The notes under the pieces are model-generated. The model saw only the letters and a list, made by a program, of their open reading frames with translations. It searched no databases and was not told the DNA's origin. DNA of 64,000 nucleotides, taken from positions 3,405,001 to 3,469,000 of the forward strand of contig NC_074711.1 in assembly GCF_947242115.1 (NCBI RefSeq), given 5' to 3'. This DNA is from Biomphalaria glabrata. Its lineage: Eukaryota > Mollusca > Gastropoda > Planorbidae. Shown here piece after piece: positions 18,926-30,250 of this stretch (within the stretch, counting starts at the first letter, position 1; every line of letters begins with the position of its first letter). The position numbers and the translations under genes are program-made.

Positions 18926-20739
18926 TTCGTTATTGGCCTCCCGTACCAAAGGCACCTACGCTGGTCAGAAGTAAGTAGAAGAAAAAAGAGTGATTCTGGG
19001 GGACTAAATGAATCGGAGGATCAGTGAGCTCCATCATCTCTGAACCTGATCACAACCCTCGTGTACCCTAGGAATGTTAGATTTGTTATTGCGATCAAAA
19101 CAAGGGAAGCAGTTTAAATCCTTTTTTAAAAAAAAAAGTCTTTCTGCGCTTAGCAATTTTAACAAATGTTTCTATTGAATATAATTTTTGACTTTCCATT
19201 ATGCATTGTAAACAGAATATTGTGAAATCTACAGGTAAAATAACTTGTTTCACTACTTTGGTTTTTAAGATGTATATTTTATGCCTTAGATTTTTTCGTT
19301 TATATGTATACAAAATCGTCCACCAATCTCCACCTAAATTATATCCATTGTTGATGTCTTTGTTATTCCTTTAACTGGCTGTCGGTGCTTCCAGGCACTG
19401 CCAAAGACATTGTTATTGATATTTCATTTTAAATATGACATTTATTTCTATTGTATTTACATACAAACTATAGTAGTATAAAACTTGACCCTCACATTTT
19501 GAGTTCTGCCCCAAATTTTGCCAAAATAAAACATTCTGTGTATACCGGTACATTCAAAAGTCAGATTTTGTTTTTTTTTTATTTCTTCAAAGGTGTGGTT
19601 AGCTTTTTCCTACGTTACTTAAGTTATATTTCTGTTAACAATGTAATAACTTATAATCAATTATATTGTGCATTAATTTTGTTTTCTGTTAGTTTTCTTC
19701 TAATCTTTTGCAACTTATTTGTAATTAAAAATACATAAAAGTGTATAATGGTCTTGTGTCCTGACGCAAATAGAAAAGTAGCTAAATCAGTTGAAGTACT
19801 TTACCATGTGTTCCTATAAAAAAATTTCTTCTAATCCAAACTGGACTTAGTTTTAGACTTGTATAAAATGTCTTGAGATCAACCAGATAAAGTTTAATAA
19901 CGAGAAACTTTGTTGCTTGTTATTTCTAATTATCTTTTGTTTTTTAATTAGTGAATGTGAATATTTTTTTCCTTGAGAAAGTGACGACGCTTATTTTCAA
20001 AAAATATTTTGATTGTTGTATTGAATAACAGTTTCTTTTTATTCAAAGGTTCTTTCTCTAGAAAGCTTTTAAAGAATTTTCTCCCATTAATTATGAAAGA
20101 TAAATATACCACAATATATGTAGGCTTTTATCTGTATTTGTATATCACTGCTACTCATTATTCAGAGCTAAACAGTTTATATTTGTATAATTATACTTTC
20201 TTTTACACGTTAGACATTGTCCATTCTGTCCATAATACTGTGGTCTTGTAAATGTCATCTTTCAAAGCTGATTACCTAAAGCTATCTAATACAGCTGTTC
20301 CAAGCTTTTGTCTCATGTCACAACGAACTTGCTAAATCATGATCAATTCATTGACAAATACCTTCCTTTTCTTTCTTTTCATTGGACCCTGTACTGCATA
20401 TTTTTGTTCTTTGTTTCATTATGAAGCAAACTCCTGGGTACAAACTAACCTAACATTTAGATTCTGAGTATTGCTTCTTTTCTAGAAATATATTATCTTC
20501 TATTATATGCACTGGATTTAATGACTATTTCTTAAAATATGTTCACCTTTATTTGAAACCTTTCCTTTTCAAAAATTGTGTCTGCCTCTGAAAGCAATTA
20601 TTATGGTGTTACTATGATTTGGTAATGTTTTTATGCCACCACGTCACTTTTGGAGGAATTTGGTCTTTTAAAGGTATATGGGGGATCAAGGCTAGTTCTG
20701 ATAATCAAAATGATATGCTGAAAGGTTGTCAGAGTTCAA
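18926..20739 (+). other. Kinase 3' UTR / downstream DNA
   Basis: This follows the kinase stop directly. A poly-A signal candidate (AATAAA) lies at 19525-19530, and a later one follows the SINE near 21000. The sequence is T-rich with no conserved coding frame. ORFs at 19451-19738 and 20009-20251 are hydrophobic by composition only. The true 3' end cannot be fixed from sequence alone. Confidence 0.45.
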
Positions 20740-20905
20740 GTAGGATGGCTGCCTGGTCATGCGGTTTGCTCGCTGGACTGTCGTTGGGACTTATTGATGG
20801 TCCTGGGTTTAATCACTGCCACCCCCATTGTCCTGCAGGAGGTTCAGACCAGGAAGTAAATTATCTACAACTCTGAAGGAACATCCGAAACGTGTCAAAC
20901 ATTTT
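20740..20905 (+). repeat. SINE, family B, copy 4
   Basis: GGATGGCTGCCTGGTCATG, TCGCTGGACTGTCGTTGGG, CCCCCATTGTCCTGCAGGAG and the tail GGAACATCCGAAACGTGTC. The ORF spanning it is an artefact of the SINE. Confidence 0.8.
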
Positions 20906-22326
20906 TTTTTTAAAAGTATTCTTATTGATCTGTACTTCTGGAAGTTATGCAAAGTTTTTTCAGCATCGTTAGTGTAATGTACTTCCTTTTTACCAACAGA
21001 AATAAATTTTTTTAAAAGTAAATTTTGCCCTCTACGTTTTTTTCACATTTTCTGCAGCTGACGTAGAGGAATTCAGTTATTTTTGTTTAAAAGTAGGTTA
21101 GTATAGCTGTTTAAATGTTGGGTGAACATATGTCAGCAGGGTCTAGCTAATAGCTCAAAGTTGGTCAGTGTAGTTCTTCATTGTCTTGTAGGTGATGTCA
21201 ACAGGGTCTTGTGTGACATACATTTTGTCTAACCTCTTTGTTTTATCCATGACATTGACATGAGCAAGTTCCAGTTTAAAAAAAAATAAATTATGTTTTC
21301 TCTTTTCAAAGTTCTTTAACTCCCCTTTTCTCTTGACGCACTTCTACTGCTATGCGACATTTAATGACCTGATGTATGTTTGTCTAGCACACACACACAC
21401 ACTATGAGCAATACAATGTATTGTGTTTATGTACAGTGTAGCTCTGTATAAGTTTAAAACTTTGAGAATACCTGAAGAATATGTATTCAAATTTCACCAA
21501 AATTGTATGATGTTCAGATAGTATCATAATTGGGCTATGGTTCACTTTGTTGTTGTTTTTTTCAAAGTTAAAATTTATTATTTTTATTAAAAAAAAAAAG
21601 GTTAGATTTAAATAATGATTTAATGAAAAAGATTTTATAGAATATAAATCAGTATTCTTAGACATATTTTTCGTGTAACAAATTTGTTGTTACAGAATTT
21701 TGTTTTGGCTTCAGTATTTTGACCATGTCAGTACTGTCAATTATTGTGCATATTATATTATAGGACTGAACCATTCAAACTCCTCTAATCCAACTGATTT
21801 GATTTCAAATCACACTTAGCTGTTTATTCTAAAATACTTGCTTGCTTTCACATTATGACCTTTTTTTTTTTTTTTTGTTGTTGTTGTTGATAGTGATATT
21901 GTCATTTTTTTAAATTTAGAGCTTTTGGTTTCTCTACCAACAATTGTAGAATGTAAGTTTGGGTTTGTTACAATTGCCTGTTGTGTTGCTTTTTTTTTTT
22001 TTTACTTTACAGTCAACTTTGAATATTTGCTTCTAGTTGTTTTTTTTCACCTCCTCCCCACTGATTTTTTTTTTCCCATAACACCCTGCTCAGGATGTGG
22101 CCAGACTTTTGAGTTATCTCCATCCCAAGAGTGTCACAAATAATTTTACTATTTTGATCTAGTACAAGCATATCATTGGACTCTTGTTTTCTATATTCGT
22201 GAAGATCGAACACTGTTAATAATGCTGATCTCCCTTGCCTTTCCACTTGAGACATGTTTTTTCTTGACACATTAGCAATTATCAGTTTTGAGTTAATATC
22301 TTTTTGTTATTGTCTCCCTTGGTTCG

Positions 22327-22412
<86 letters not shown>

Positions 22413-23119
22413 TCACCAAACATTTGATACAACAAAAAGTAGTTATAAAACTACTTAAGTGCTGCTGGGAGAGACTAGTTCTCAGTAAATTATCTGAAAG
22501 TTTTTCCTTATAAGAAATGGCTAATGTTAATTTTATTTTTTTGAATTGTCTTTTTTTGGCTTGTCACTATCTCTCACCCCCCCCCCCCCCTTGATTTGCC
22601 ACCTGGAGTCTCCTCCTCAACTATATTGAGCTTCATGTTTTAAGGAAATCTGTATGTTTCAAATATAAAATGAAAGGGGGACAAAGACAGTTGCCAAAGA
22701 GTAAAGGAAAGGTCTTGGAATAAAAAAAGATAGCTTCTCAACCAATCTAATATTGCACATACTATCAGATTTATTGATAATGTGTTTCATTGTACAAGAT
22801 TAATTGGCAATGTATTTTAAATTAAGGGGTTTAAAATTCCTGATTTGGCCAAGTGAACATGTGTATGTATTTTTTTTTGTTTTTCTCACAAGTATGTAGG
22901 CTCAAAGCCATAGTCCATGCTAGGTAGTTTACTTTGATGATTGTATACTAATTATTTTTTGCCTACCCAGAGCCTTATATGACTTGTACACAATCATTCC
23001 TATTCCTAGTGACACCTGGCTTCCCCCCACTCCCCATGCTTCCCCACCACCTTCTCCCCATAACATTGTCTCTAGAAACAATTTTGCTGTAGCCTTTGGT
23101 TTGAGCATGTTGTGACACA
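20906..23119. other. T-rich non-coding DNA
   Basis: Many homopolymer T runs, a CA run near 21392-21403 and an 82-bp TA array. No exon with plausible coding and splice sites was seen on either strand. Confidence 0.45.
22330..22411. repeat. TA microsatellite, about 82 bp
   Basis: An uninterrupted TA dinucleotide array. Confidence 0.95.
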
Positions 23120-23300
23120 ATCTATAGACATGTACCTGTGTGTTAAGAGTATCTAGATATAGCCTACTAGAGTGAAAGTGCCAAGCATGAAGTTCAGATA
23201 TAAACAAAAAAAATCTATAGACATATACTTATGTTTAAGAGTATCTAGATGTAGCCTACTAGAGTGTAAGTACCCAGCATGAAGTTCAGATATAAACAGA
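23120..23300. repeat. Two-copy direct repeat, about 91 bp
   Basis: TCTATAGACATGTACCTGTG through AAGTTCAGATATAAACA is repeated directly next to itself with about 10% differences. Both copies contain TATCTAGATRTAGCCTACTA. Confidence 0.85.
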
Positions 23301-25290
23301 GTTGTTTTCTTTTTTTATTATTTAAGTGAACAATAAAAGCGAAAGTTTTCTTGTTACTATGGAAACCCAGGTTGCTATGCTACGAGTACTATTTATGTCC
23401 TGATGTATAACACGAACAGAGAACTCAATAAAAAAAATGTGATGACGCTGATATGAGACTACCACATCCTCGTGTTTGTTGTTCTTGATAAACTGTTTTT
23501 GTTGTTTTTTTTTGGCAGCGTTTTCTAAACGTTGTGTGATCAAATCTGACAAGAAGCTACCGGTATGGACAATTTTTTTTTAAATTTCAATTCTACTTTT
23601 AAATTGAAACTGTCCAAGCATGTCATGTAAAGTATCAAGATACTGGTTCATATAACTCCTAATAAAGAAGACAAGCTGTATGGAGAACTGCCTGATCTGG
23701 ACACCTTTGTGTACTCATCTCAGATATAGGACTGAACGAACAAGACTGTGAACCCCAGTTTTTATGCCTATAATTATGATAAGCTTATACTAGATAAAAT
23801 AATGAAATTATACTTGATTCCGTAAGGTTGTAATTTGGTGAAAGCGGTAATGTAAATAAGCACTGACAGAAGAGGCAAAGGCCAGTAATTGGCGCCTAAA
23901 CTAGTAAGCTTCGGGCCTCGGCTGGCTACCCACCTAGTAGAAGGAAAACTGAATTCAAACCTCTGCTGCCTTGCAGATATACCCAAAATTGGGAAAGACT
24001 TTGGGAGTCTACTTTGACGAACAATAAATCAGGCGCCGGTGACCCTTAGCTTGCATCACACCAGCACAGCCTACGATGCTGATGAACCCAAACTGGATCG
24101 GCACTTGCCGTTTCTTTGGTCACATCAGCTGCATAGAGAGGGGGAACTGCTGTGTGGGCGACATGGTTCCGGTCATAGCTAATGCCCTGGCACTCGTGTC
24201 CATGTGATGATCCATAGTTGCTTTGCGACTGAATGAGGACATAGAATTTGAGAAAAGGTTTGTGCTCTAGGATGTTTGTACAATCACAAAATAAATTCAA
24301 AGAAAATACTTCACAATAAAAAGATTATTGTAAACACACAAACACAACAAACACCAATGAATGTATATTTCAACTGCTTTCTTAAACATTTATTTACACA
24401 AAGAACGAATCATCACTAAAAACTAAATGAGCTTCAGAATCACTCTTGAAGGTCTGATATGACTTAGGCCTAGTCTCCCACTTGCATGGGAAGATGTCCC
24501 ATGGTTCTTAGGAACTTGGTGAAGTATCTGTTTTTTTATTTTGGTTTTCACGAAAGCTCTAGTTAATTTTATCATAAGAAAGTAATTAATATTTTAGCTT
24601 CTAAATGACAAAAAAATATTGCCTTATCCAGGTACGCAGATCTAGTCGTATTTGTACATTAGAGACTACTCAGTCATATTATTTCCTGTCTGAGAAGAAA
24701 TACTTTATTAATTTGTCCTAGCACAGGGAAAAAGAAATATGCCTTTATCTTTATGTCTTGAGTATTTCAATGAATTTTTTTTTATACAATATCTACATAG
24801 GTAATAATAGATCTACTAAATATTATACCGCCCACGCCCGATGCGGTTATTTCTGTGGTATTACGTAGCCAATGAAAGAACCGGATCTGGCGAGAGCGTT
24901 AAAATATCTACTATTGGCTTTTTTTTTTAATTTGCAAGTTATTACTGTTTTATGAATTATTGTTACTTTACTATTTTTTAATCTCCTCTGTAGTGTCTAA
25001 ATTGAGAGATTTTTAAAATGTAGTTTGATTTGAGTAGGCCTATTTATTTGTAAAAAGTCAACAGTTTGTGACCTTTAACCCAACCAAGTTTTCCTGCATG
25101 TAAACTTCATTTCAATGCTTATAATCGTTGACCTGTATATCATCTCTAGGCCTACTCATCCACAAGTCCTATGAGATCTGAAGGAAAATGTCAGCGTCAC
25201 GAGTATTGTCAGCTCTGGAACTACAGATTTGAACTCTCTTTTATTTCACAATCAGTCACCTCATTCACCAATCGTAAACAAACAACATTT
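23301..25290. other. Intergenic DNA with a GC-richer block
   Basis: Between about 23860 and 24260 base composition becomes more even (GGCGCC, CTCGGCTGGCTACCCACC, GGCGCCGGTGACCC). Short ORFs on the minus strand look accidental. It resembles a decayed dispersed repeat, but no family or ends were recognised. Around it the DNA is AT-rich and featureless. Confidence 0.3.
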
Positions 25291-25293
25291 AGC

Positions 25294-25396
25294 CACGTGG
25301 TACTCTATCTCTTCTATATAATTTACGACCTCATTTTTAATTCATGATGGTTGTCACGTGACAGTTTTTTTTTTGTTTTATCAATAAGATCACGTG
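25294..25396. promoter_or_regulatory. Cluster of three CACGTG E-boxes
   Basis: CACGTG occurs at 25294-25299, 25355-25360 and 25391-25396. The middle one is the symmetric TGTCACGTGACA, a match to the CLEAR/E-box type bound by bHLH-zip factors. It lies about 1 kb upstream of a candidate promoter at 26329. Function is inferred only. Confidence 0.3.
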
Positions 25397-25429
25397 ACTA
25401 AATGTTGTATGTTTGTCTACCTAGGAGCT

Positions 25430-25890
25430 TGATCATGTCTCTGTCCCAGCATCTTTACAGCCCTCCGACAACGCCGCCTGCGCTGGCTCGGACAAGTTCG
25501 CCGGATGGAGGACAATCGCATCCCGAAAGTCAGTCTTAACGGGCAACTCGCGTCTGGCTCAAGAAAAACTGGCCGCCCCCACCTCCGTTATGTGGGTGTA
25601 AAAAAAACGGGACCTCAAATCGGTGAACATTGATACTGACCGTTGGGAAGACATAGACCTAGACCGCACTAGATGAAGAGAGACAGTGACCAAGAAAGCT
25701 ATAGACAGCGAAAAAAACAGGGCCTCAGCTCTGGAAGAAAAGCGTTCCATGCGAAAAATGGCCAGCTCCTCTACCACCAATGCGAAAACCACCTTAACCT
25801 GCGATATTTGTGGACGGGAGTGTCTCTCCAAAATAGGGCTCCACAGTCACGTGAAAAAGTGTTTGAGATATATCGATAAACAATAGTCAC
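25430..25890 (+). mobile_element. LINE ORF2 C-terminus with zinc-finger tail
   Basis: Across frames: LRQRRLRWLGQVRRMEDNRI, GRPHLRYV, VNIDTDRWEDIDLDRT, TKKAIDSEKNRASALEEKR and CDICGRECLSKIGLHSHVKK. The C-x2-C-x12-H-x3-C tail is the usual end of one large LINE group. Several frame changes show it is dead. Confidence 0.75.
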
Positions 25891-26195
25891 TCTACGACTG
25901 AAGGAGGCCAACAACCTGTCTCTGTATACTGTTTTGGTGTTATAATAAATAATAATGATGCGCCAAAAGCACATTATAATCTAATCAAAATGTTAAGACC
26001 ATTAATTTGGATCAATGAACTATCATTAGCAATACACAATCAGAACATTACAAAGTGGTAAGCCTATTGCAATACAAAGCTAAATCTTGATTAACTCAAC
26101 GAATTCTTTGTCAACTTTCTATCTGATAGACCTCTTCTTGTCTTCACAACATTTGGTTTTCCTTTTTTTTTTCCCTCCTAAATTCTCCATCTGAC

Positions 26196-26420
26196 CAATC
26201 GCGAACGTGCCCTGGAGTAACTAACAGCAGACGTGAAATAGCCTCACTTGCGGGCGACAGATCGTTGGAACCGAATTTCCTTTACTCCTTTACTCACCCC
26301 TTCTTCTCCTAGGGCTCGTCTCAAATATTATAAATAGAATTATATCATCAATATTTGGGCCAAATTGAAACGAAATGGATACCTTTTGTATGGTTTTTCA
26401 TCCTGAAATGGTTTATAAAG
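26196..26420 (+). promoter_or_regulatory. Candidate promoter and leader exon with upstream ORF
   Basis: A CCAAT box (GACCAATCGCG) at about 26196 and a TATA box (TATAAATAG, 26329-26337) precede an ATG at 26375 (CGAAATGG context) and a perfect donor, AAAG|GTAAGT, at 26420/26421. Joined to the acceptor at 30191, the ORF from 26375 would read 18 codons (MDTFCMVFHPEMVYK, then GLQ) and stop at 30200-30202. This is 48 bases before, and in frame with, the main ATG at 30251. It would then be an upstream ORF of the membrane-protein gene. The alternative is that 26375 begins a separate short gene. Confidence 0.4.
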
Positions 26421-26661
26421 GTAAGTGCAATTAAATCGTAGACGCTATAATGTAATGCAATGAAAATGTAATGCAATAATAGGCCTATGCATAGCAAAAA
26501 TATTATTTTAATCTAGCTGAATAATGATCTCACGATGACGTGATCGTAGTTTGATCATCTATCTAATAGAAATGATCATAGGCCTATTCATGAAATACGA
26601 AACATAATTCTCTTTATATGGGCCTAACACTTTTCTATTTCAAATAGATTTTACTCTAATC

Positions 26662-26840
26662 CAGGGGTTCTCAACCTGGGGGTCGATTGACGATTTGCCA
26701 GGGGTCGCCTAAGACCATCGAAACTATGGATTGTTATTGTCTATTCTTCTATTGCTGTATCTGTGTGTGGGATGGGGTCGCGTCAGAGTGGGGGGATTGT
26801 AAAAAAGGGGTCGATGAGCTTAAAAGGTTGAGAACCGCTG
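26662..26840. mobile_element. hAT-like MITE, 179 bp
   Basis: The ends CAGGGGTTCTCAACC and GGTTGAGAACCGCTG are inverted repeats of the hAT type. No clear 8-bp target duplication remains, which suggests an older copy. It lies in the intron after the candidate leader exon. Confidence 0.7.
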
Positions 26841-27189
26841 TAATAATAATGACAGAGTCTAATCCATTCAAGATCTAGCCTACTCTGTCTTTACAATCGA
26901 GACTTTTCGAATATTAAAGAAAATATAGATTAGATGTTTGGGAGTTCATTTTTTTTTAAATTCTGTATCACCGTCTAAACAAAAAAATCTAAAGTGAGTC
27001 TTTTAAAATAGATTTTTAAAAAGGATACAGCGAGGTAATTCCTTGGGCATCTAAATTGGTCGATATACCAGTGCATTAGTCTAACGAATGGCAACTGAGA
27101 ATATTAATGTAATAAACCACCAAACATAGAATTGAAAATCATCACACAACCAAACACAATGAAACAAAACAATATGGAGCAGTCAACGT

Positions 27190-29083
27190 TCAAACAATCT
27201 AACAGTAAACCATCACACAGTCAAGCAGTAAACCATCACACAGTCAAGCAGTAAACCACCAGACAGTCAAGCAGTAAACCATCACACAGTCAAGCAGTAA
27301 ATCATCACTCAGTCAAGCAGTAATAAACCATCACACAGGCAAGCAGTAAACCATCACACAGTCAAGTAGTAAACCATCACTCAGTCAAGTAGTAAACCAT
27401 CACACAGTCAAGTAGTAAACCATCACACCGTCAAGCAGTAAACCATCACACCGTCAAGCAGTAAACCATCACACAGTCAAGCAGTAAACCATCACACGGT
27501 CAAGCATTAAACCGTCACACGGTCAAGCAGTAAACCATCACACAGTCAAGCAGTAAACCATCACACAGTCAAGCAGTAAATCATCACTCAGTCAAGCAGT
27601 AATAAACCATCACACAGGCAAGCAGTAAACCATCACACAGTCAAGTAGTAAACCACCACACAGTCTATCAGTAAATCATCACTCAGTCAAGTAGTAAACC
27701 ATCACTCAGTCAAGTAGTAAACCATCACACAGTCAAGTAGTAAACCATCACACCGTCAAGCAGTAAACCATCACACCGTCAAGCAGTAAACCATCACACA
27801 GTCAAGCAGTAAACCATCACACGGTCAAGCATTAAACCGTCACACGGTCAAGCAGTAAACCATCACACAGTCAAGCAGTAAACCATCACACAGTCAAGCA
27901 GTAAATCATCACTCAGTCAAGCAGTAATAAACCATCACACAGGCAAGCAGTAAACCATCACACAGTCAAGTAGTAAACCATCACTCAGTCAAGTAGTAAA
28001 CCATCACACAGTCAAGTAGTAAACCATCACACCGTCAAGCAGTAAACCATCACACCGTCAAGCAGTAAACCATCACACAGTCAAGCAGTAAACCATCACA
28101 CGGTCAAGCATTAAACCGTCACACGGTCAAGCAGTAAACCATCACACAGTCAAGCAGTAAACCATCACACAGTCAAGCAGTAAACCATCACACGGTCAAG
28201 CATTAAACCATCACACCGTCAAGCAGTAAACCATCACACAGTCAAGTAGTAAACCGTCACACAGTCAAGCAGTAAACCATCACACAGTCAAGTAGTAAAC
28301 CGTCACACAGTCAAGCAGTAAACCATCACACCATCAAGCAGTAAACCACCACACAGTCTATCAGTAAATCATCACTCAGTCAAGTAGTAAACCATCACAC
28401 AGTCAAGTAGTAAACCGTCACACAGTCAAGCAGTAAACCATCACACAGTCAAGTAGTAAACCGTCACACAGTCAAGCAGTAAACCACCACACAGTCTATC
28501 AGTAAATCATCACTCAGTCAAGTAGTAAACCATCACTCAGTCAAGTAGTAAACCATCACACAGTCAAGCAGTAAACCATCACACAGTCAAGCAGTAAACC
28601 ATCACACGGTCAAGCATTAAACCATCACACCGTCAAGCAGTAAACCATCACACAGTCAAGTAGTAAACCGTCACACAGTCAAGCAGTAAACCATCACACA
28701 GTCAAGTAGTAAACCGTCACACAGTCAAGCAGTAAACCATCACACCGTCAAGCAGTAAACCACCACACAGTCTATCAGTAAATCATCACTCAGTCAAGTA
28801 GTAAACCATCACTCAGTCAAGTAGTAAACCATCACTCAGTCAAGTAGTAAACCATCACACAGTCAAGCAGTAAACCATCACACCGTCAAGCAGTAAACCG
28901 TCACACAGTCAAGCAGTAAACCATCACACGGTCAAGCATTAAACCATCACACCGTCAAGCAGTAAACCATCACACGGTCAAGCAGTAAACCATCACACGT
29001 TCAAGCAGTAAACCACCACACAGTTTATCAGTAAATCATCACTCAGTCAAGCAGTAATAAACCATCACACAGTCAAGCAGTAT
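27190..29083. repeat. 23-bp minisatellite, about 80 copies
   Basis: The unit is AGTAAACCATCACACAGTCA + AGC, with ordered variants (ACTCAGTC, ACCGTC, ACGGTCAAGCATT, AGTCTATCAGTAAATC). Blocks of variants recur in the same order (for example near 27297, 27577 and 27901), so a higher-order unit of roughly 12-14 monomers was itself amplified. It lies in the first intron of the membrane-protein gene if the leader exon is correct. Confidence 0.97.
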
Positions 29084-29373
29084 GAAATTATAATCGACAA
29101 TAATCAAGTTTTCATCATGCCCAATTCGGTAAAAAAAAAAAAATTAAAAAAACAAACCTGACGTTTGCTAAGCTGCCGGGTCTTAGTATTGTCCCCCAGT
29201 CCGCCCGCTTATAAAAATAAATGAAATGATGCCACAGAAATAAATCAGAGACAGAGGCGGTTGAAGAATTCACATTAAAATATTTTGTCCTTAAAGTAAG
29301 TATATTTATTTATTGGTTCATTTAAAACGTATACGTTATTAGAAATAAGTATAATAGGAATGTAAGATAAACA

Positions 29374-29554
29374 CAGGGGCGTAGCTAGGAATTTTCCATC
29401 ATTTGCGGGCCCGGGGGGGATTAACTTCTTTGGGGGCCCCTGCATTTTGCATAATCTTTAATATTAAATGTAAAAAACACTCATTTGGGGGGCCCAATTC
29501 ATGTGGAGGCCGGGGATATTTTCAAATTCTCCCCCCGCCCTAGCTACGCCACTG
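29374..29554. mobile_element. hAT-like MITE, 181 bp, with target duplication
   Basis: The ends CAGGGGCGTAGCTAGG and CCTAGCTACGCCACTG are flanked by an exact 8-bp duplication, GATAAACA (29366-29373, 29555-29562). The interior is rich in GGGGGCCC. Its termini resemble the elements at 6735-8232 and 33582-33832. Confidence 0.9.
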
Positions 29555-30250
29555 GATAAACAGGTATCCGTGTGCTATGGTTTCTTTTGATGGTGAATCT
29601 CTTTGCTAAGTGGCAACATCAAAGATCATGGATGACAGGATCTGGAGAGCCTTCGCGCAGCCTTGGCGACTTGACTTATTCGGTTGTTCAACTTGAGACT
29701 GTTGCTCGCTTCAGCGCCTCCCACGGAGTTGGTGGTAACGCATACGAATAGGAATGCTTGACCTCGATTTTTCACTTGCACTTTTACATTTGGTGTGTTT
29801 TGAATATCCGTTTTTCATCAAATCAGACGATTATTCTGATCTGAGATAGGCCTTCTAAGATAAGAGATTCAGAGGCGGGGACCTGGGCGTGTGTCATATC
29901 AGGGCCACGGAATATTTTGTACGAAAGCTGAAGTTAATAAAAGATTCTCTTTATCGCGTGACCATCCCTTATGTGCGGTGCATGGGAAGGTCGCCCCACT
30001 CGCCATCCCCTAAGGCCGCCCCTGAGAGATTCAGCTGTTTCTTCGAAGAATATAACTCAGTATTTGTGTACGACAAAGAATGCAACAGAAGGAAAGAAAG
30101 AGAGGGGGGAGAAAAATCGAAGAATATAAAAAGAGTTATTGGTTAGCATGAATTTCTGTTGTTTTTTTTTTCTTCTCTAAATGTACGACAGGATTACAAT
30201 GATTCCAAACATCTCAGGATCCTAGACGGAGCCACTTGGCCTGCCTAAAC

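Noticed and set aside
22304-22513. 69-codon ORF rich in IY repeats
   Set aside because: It is a translated TA microsatellite.
26375-26420. N-terminal coding exon joined to the membrane-protein frame
   Set aside because: Joining to 30192 gives an in-frame TGA, and phase 1 does not fit 33247. An upstream ORF in the leader is the better reading.
27190-29083. Regular 23-bp repeats resembling a CRISPR array
   Set aside because: There are no spacers: units follow one another directly and vary as a minisatellite does. The surrounding DNA is animal.
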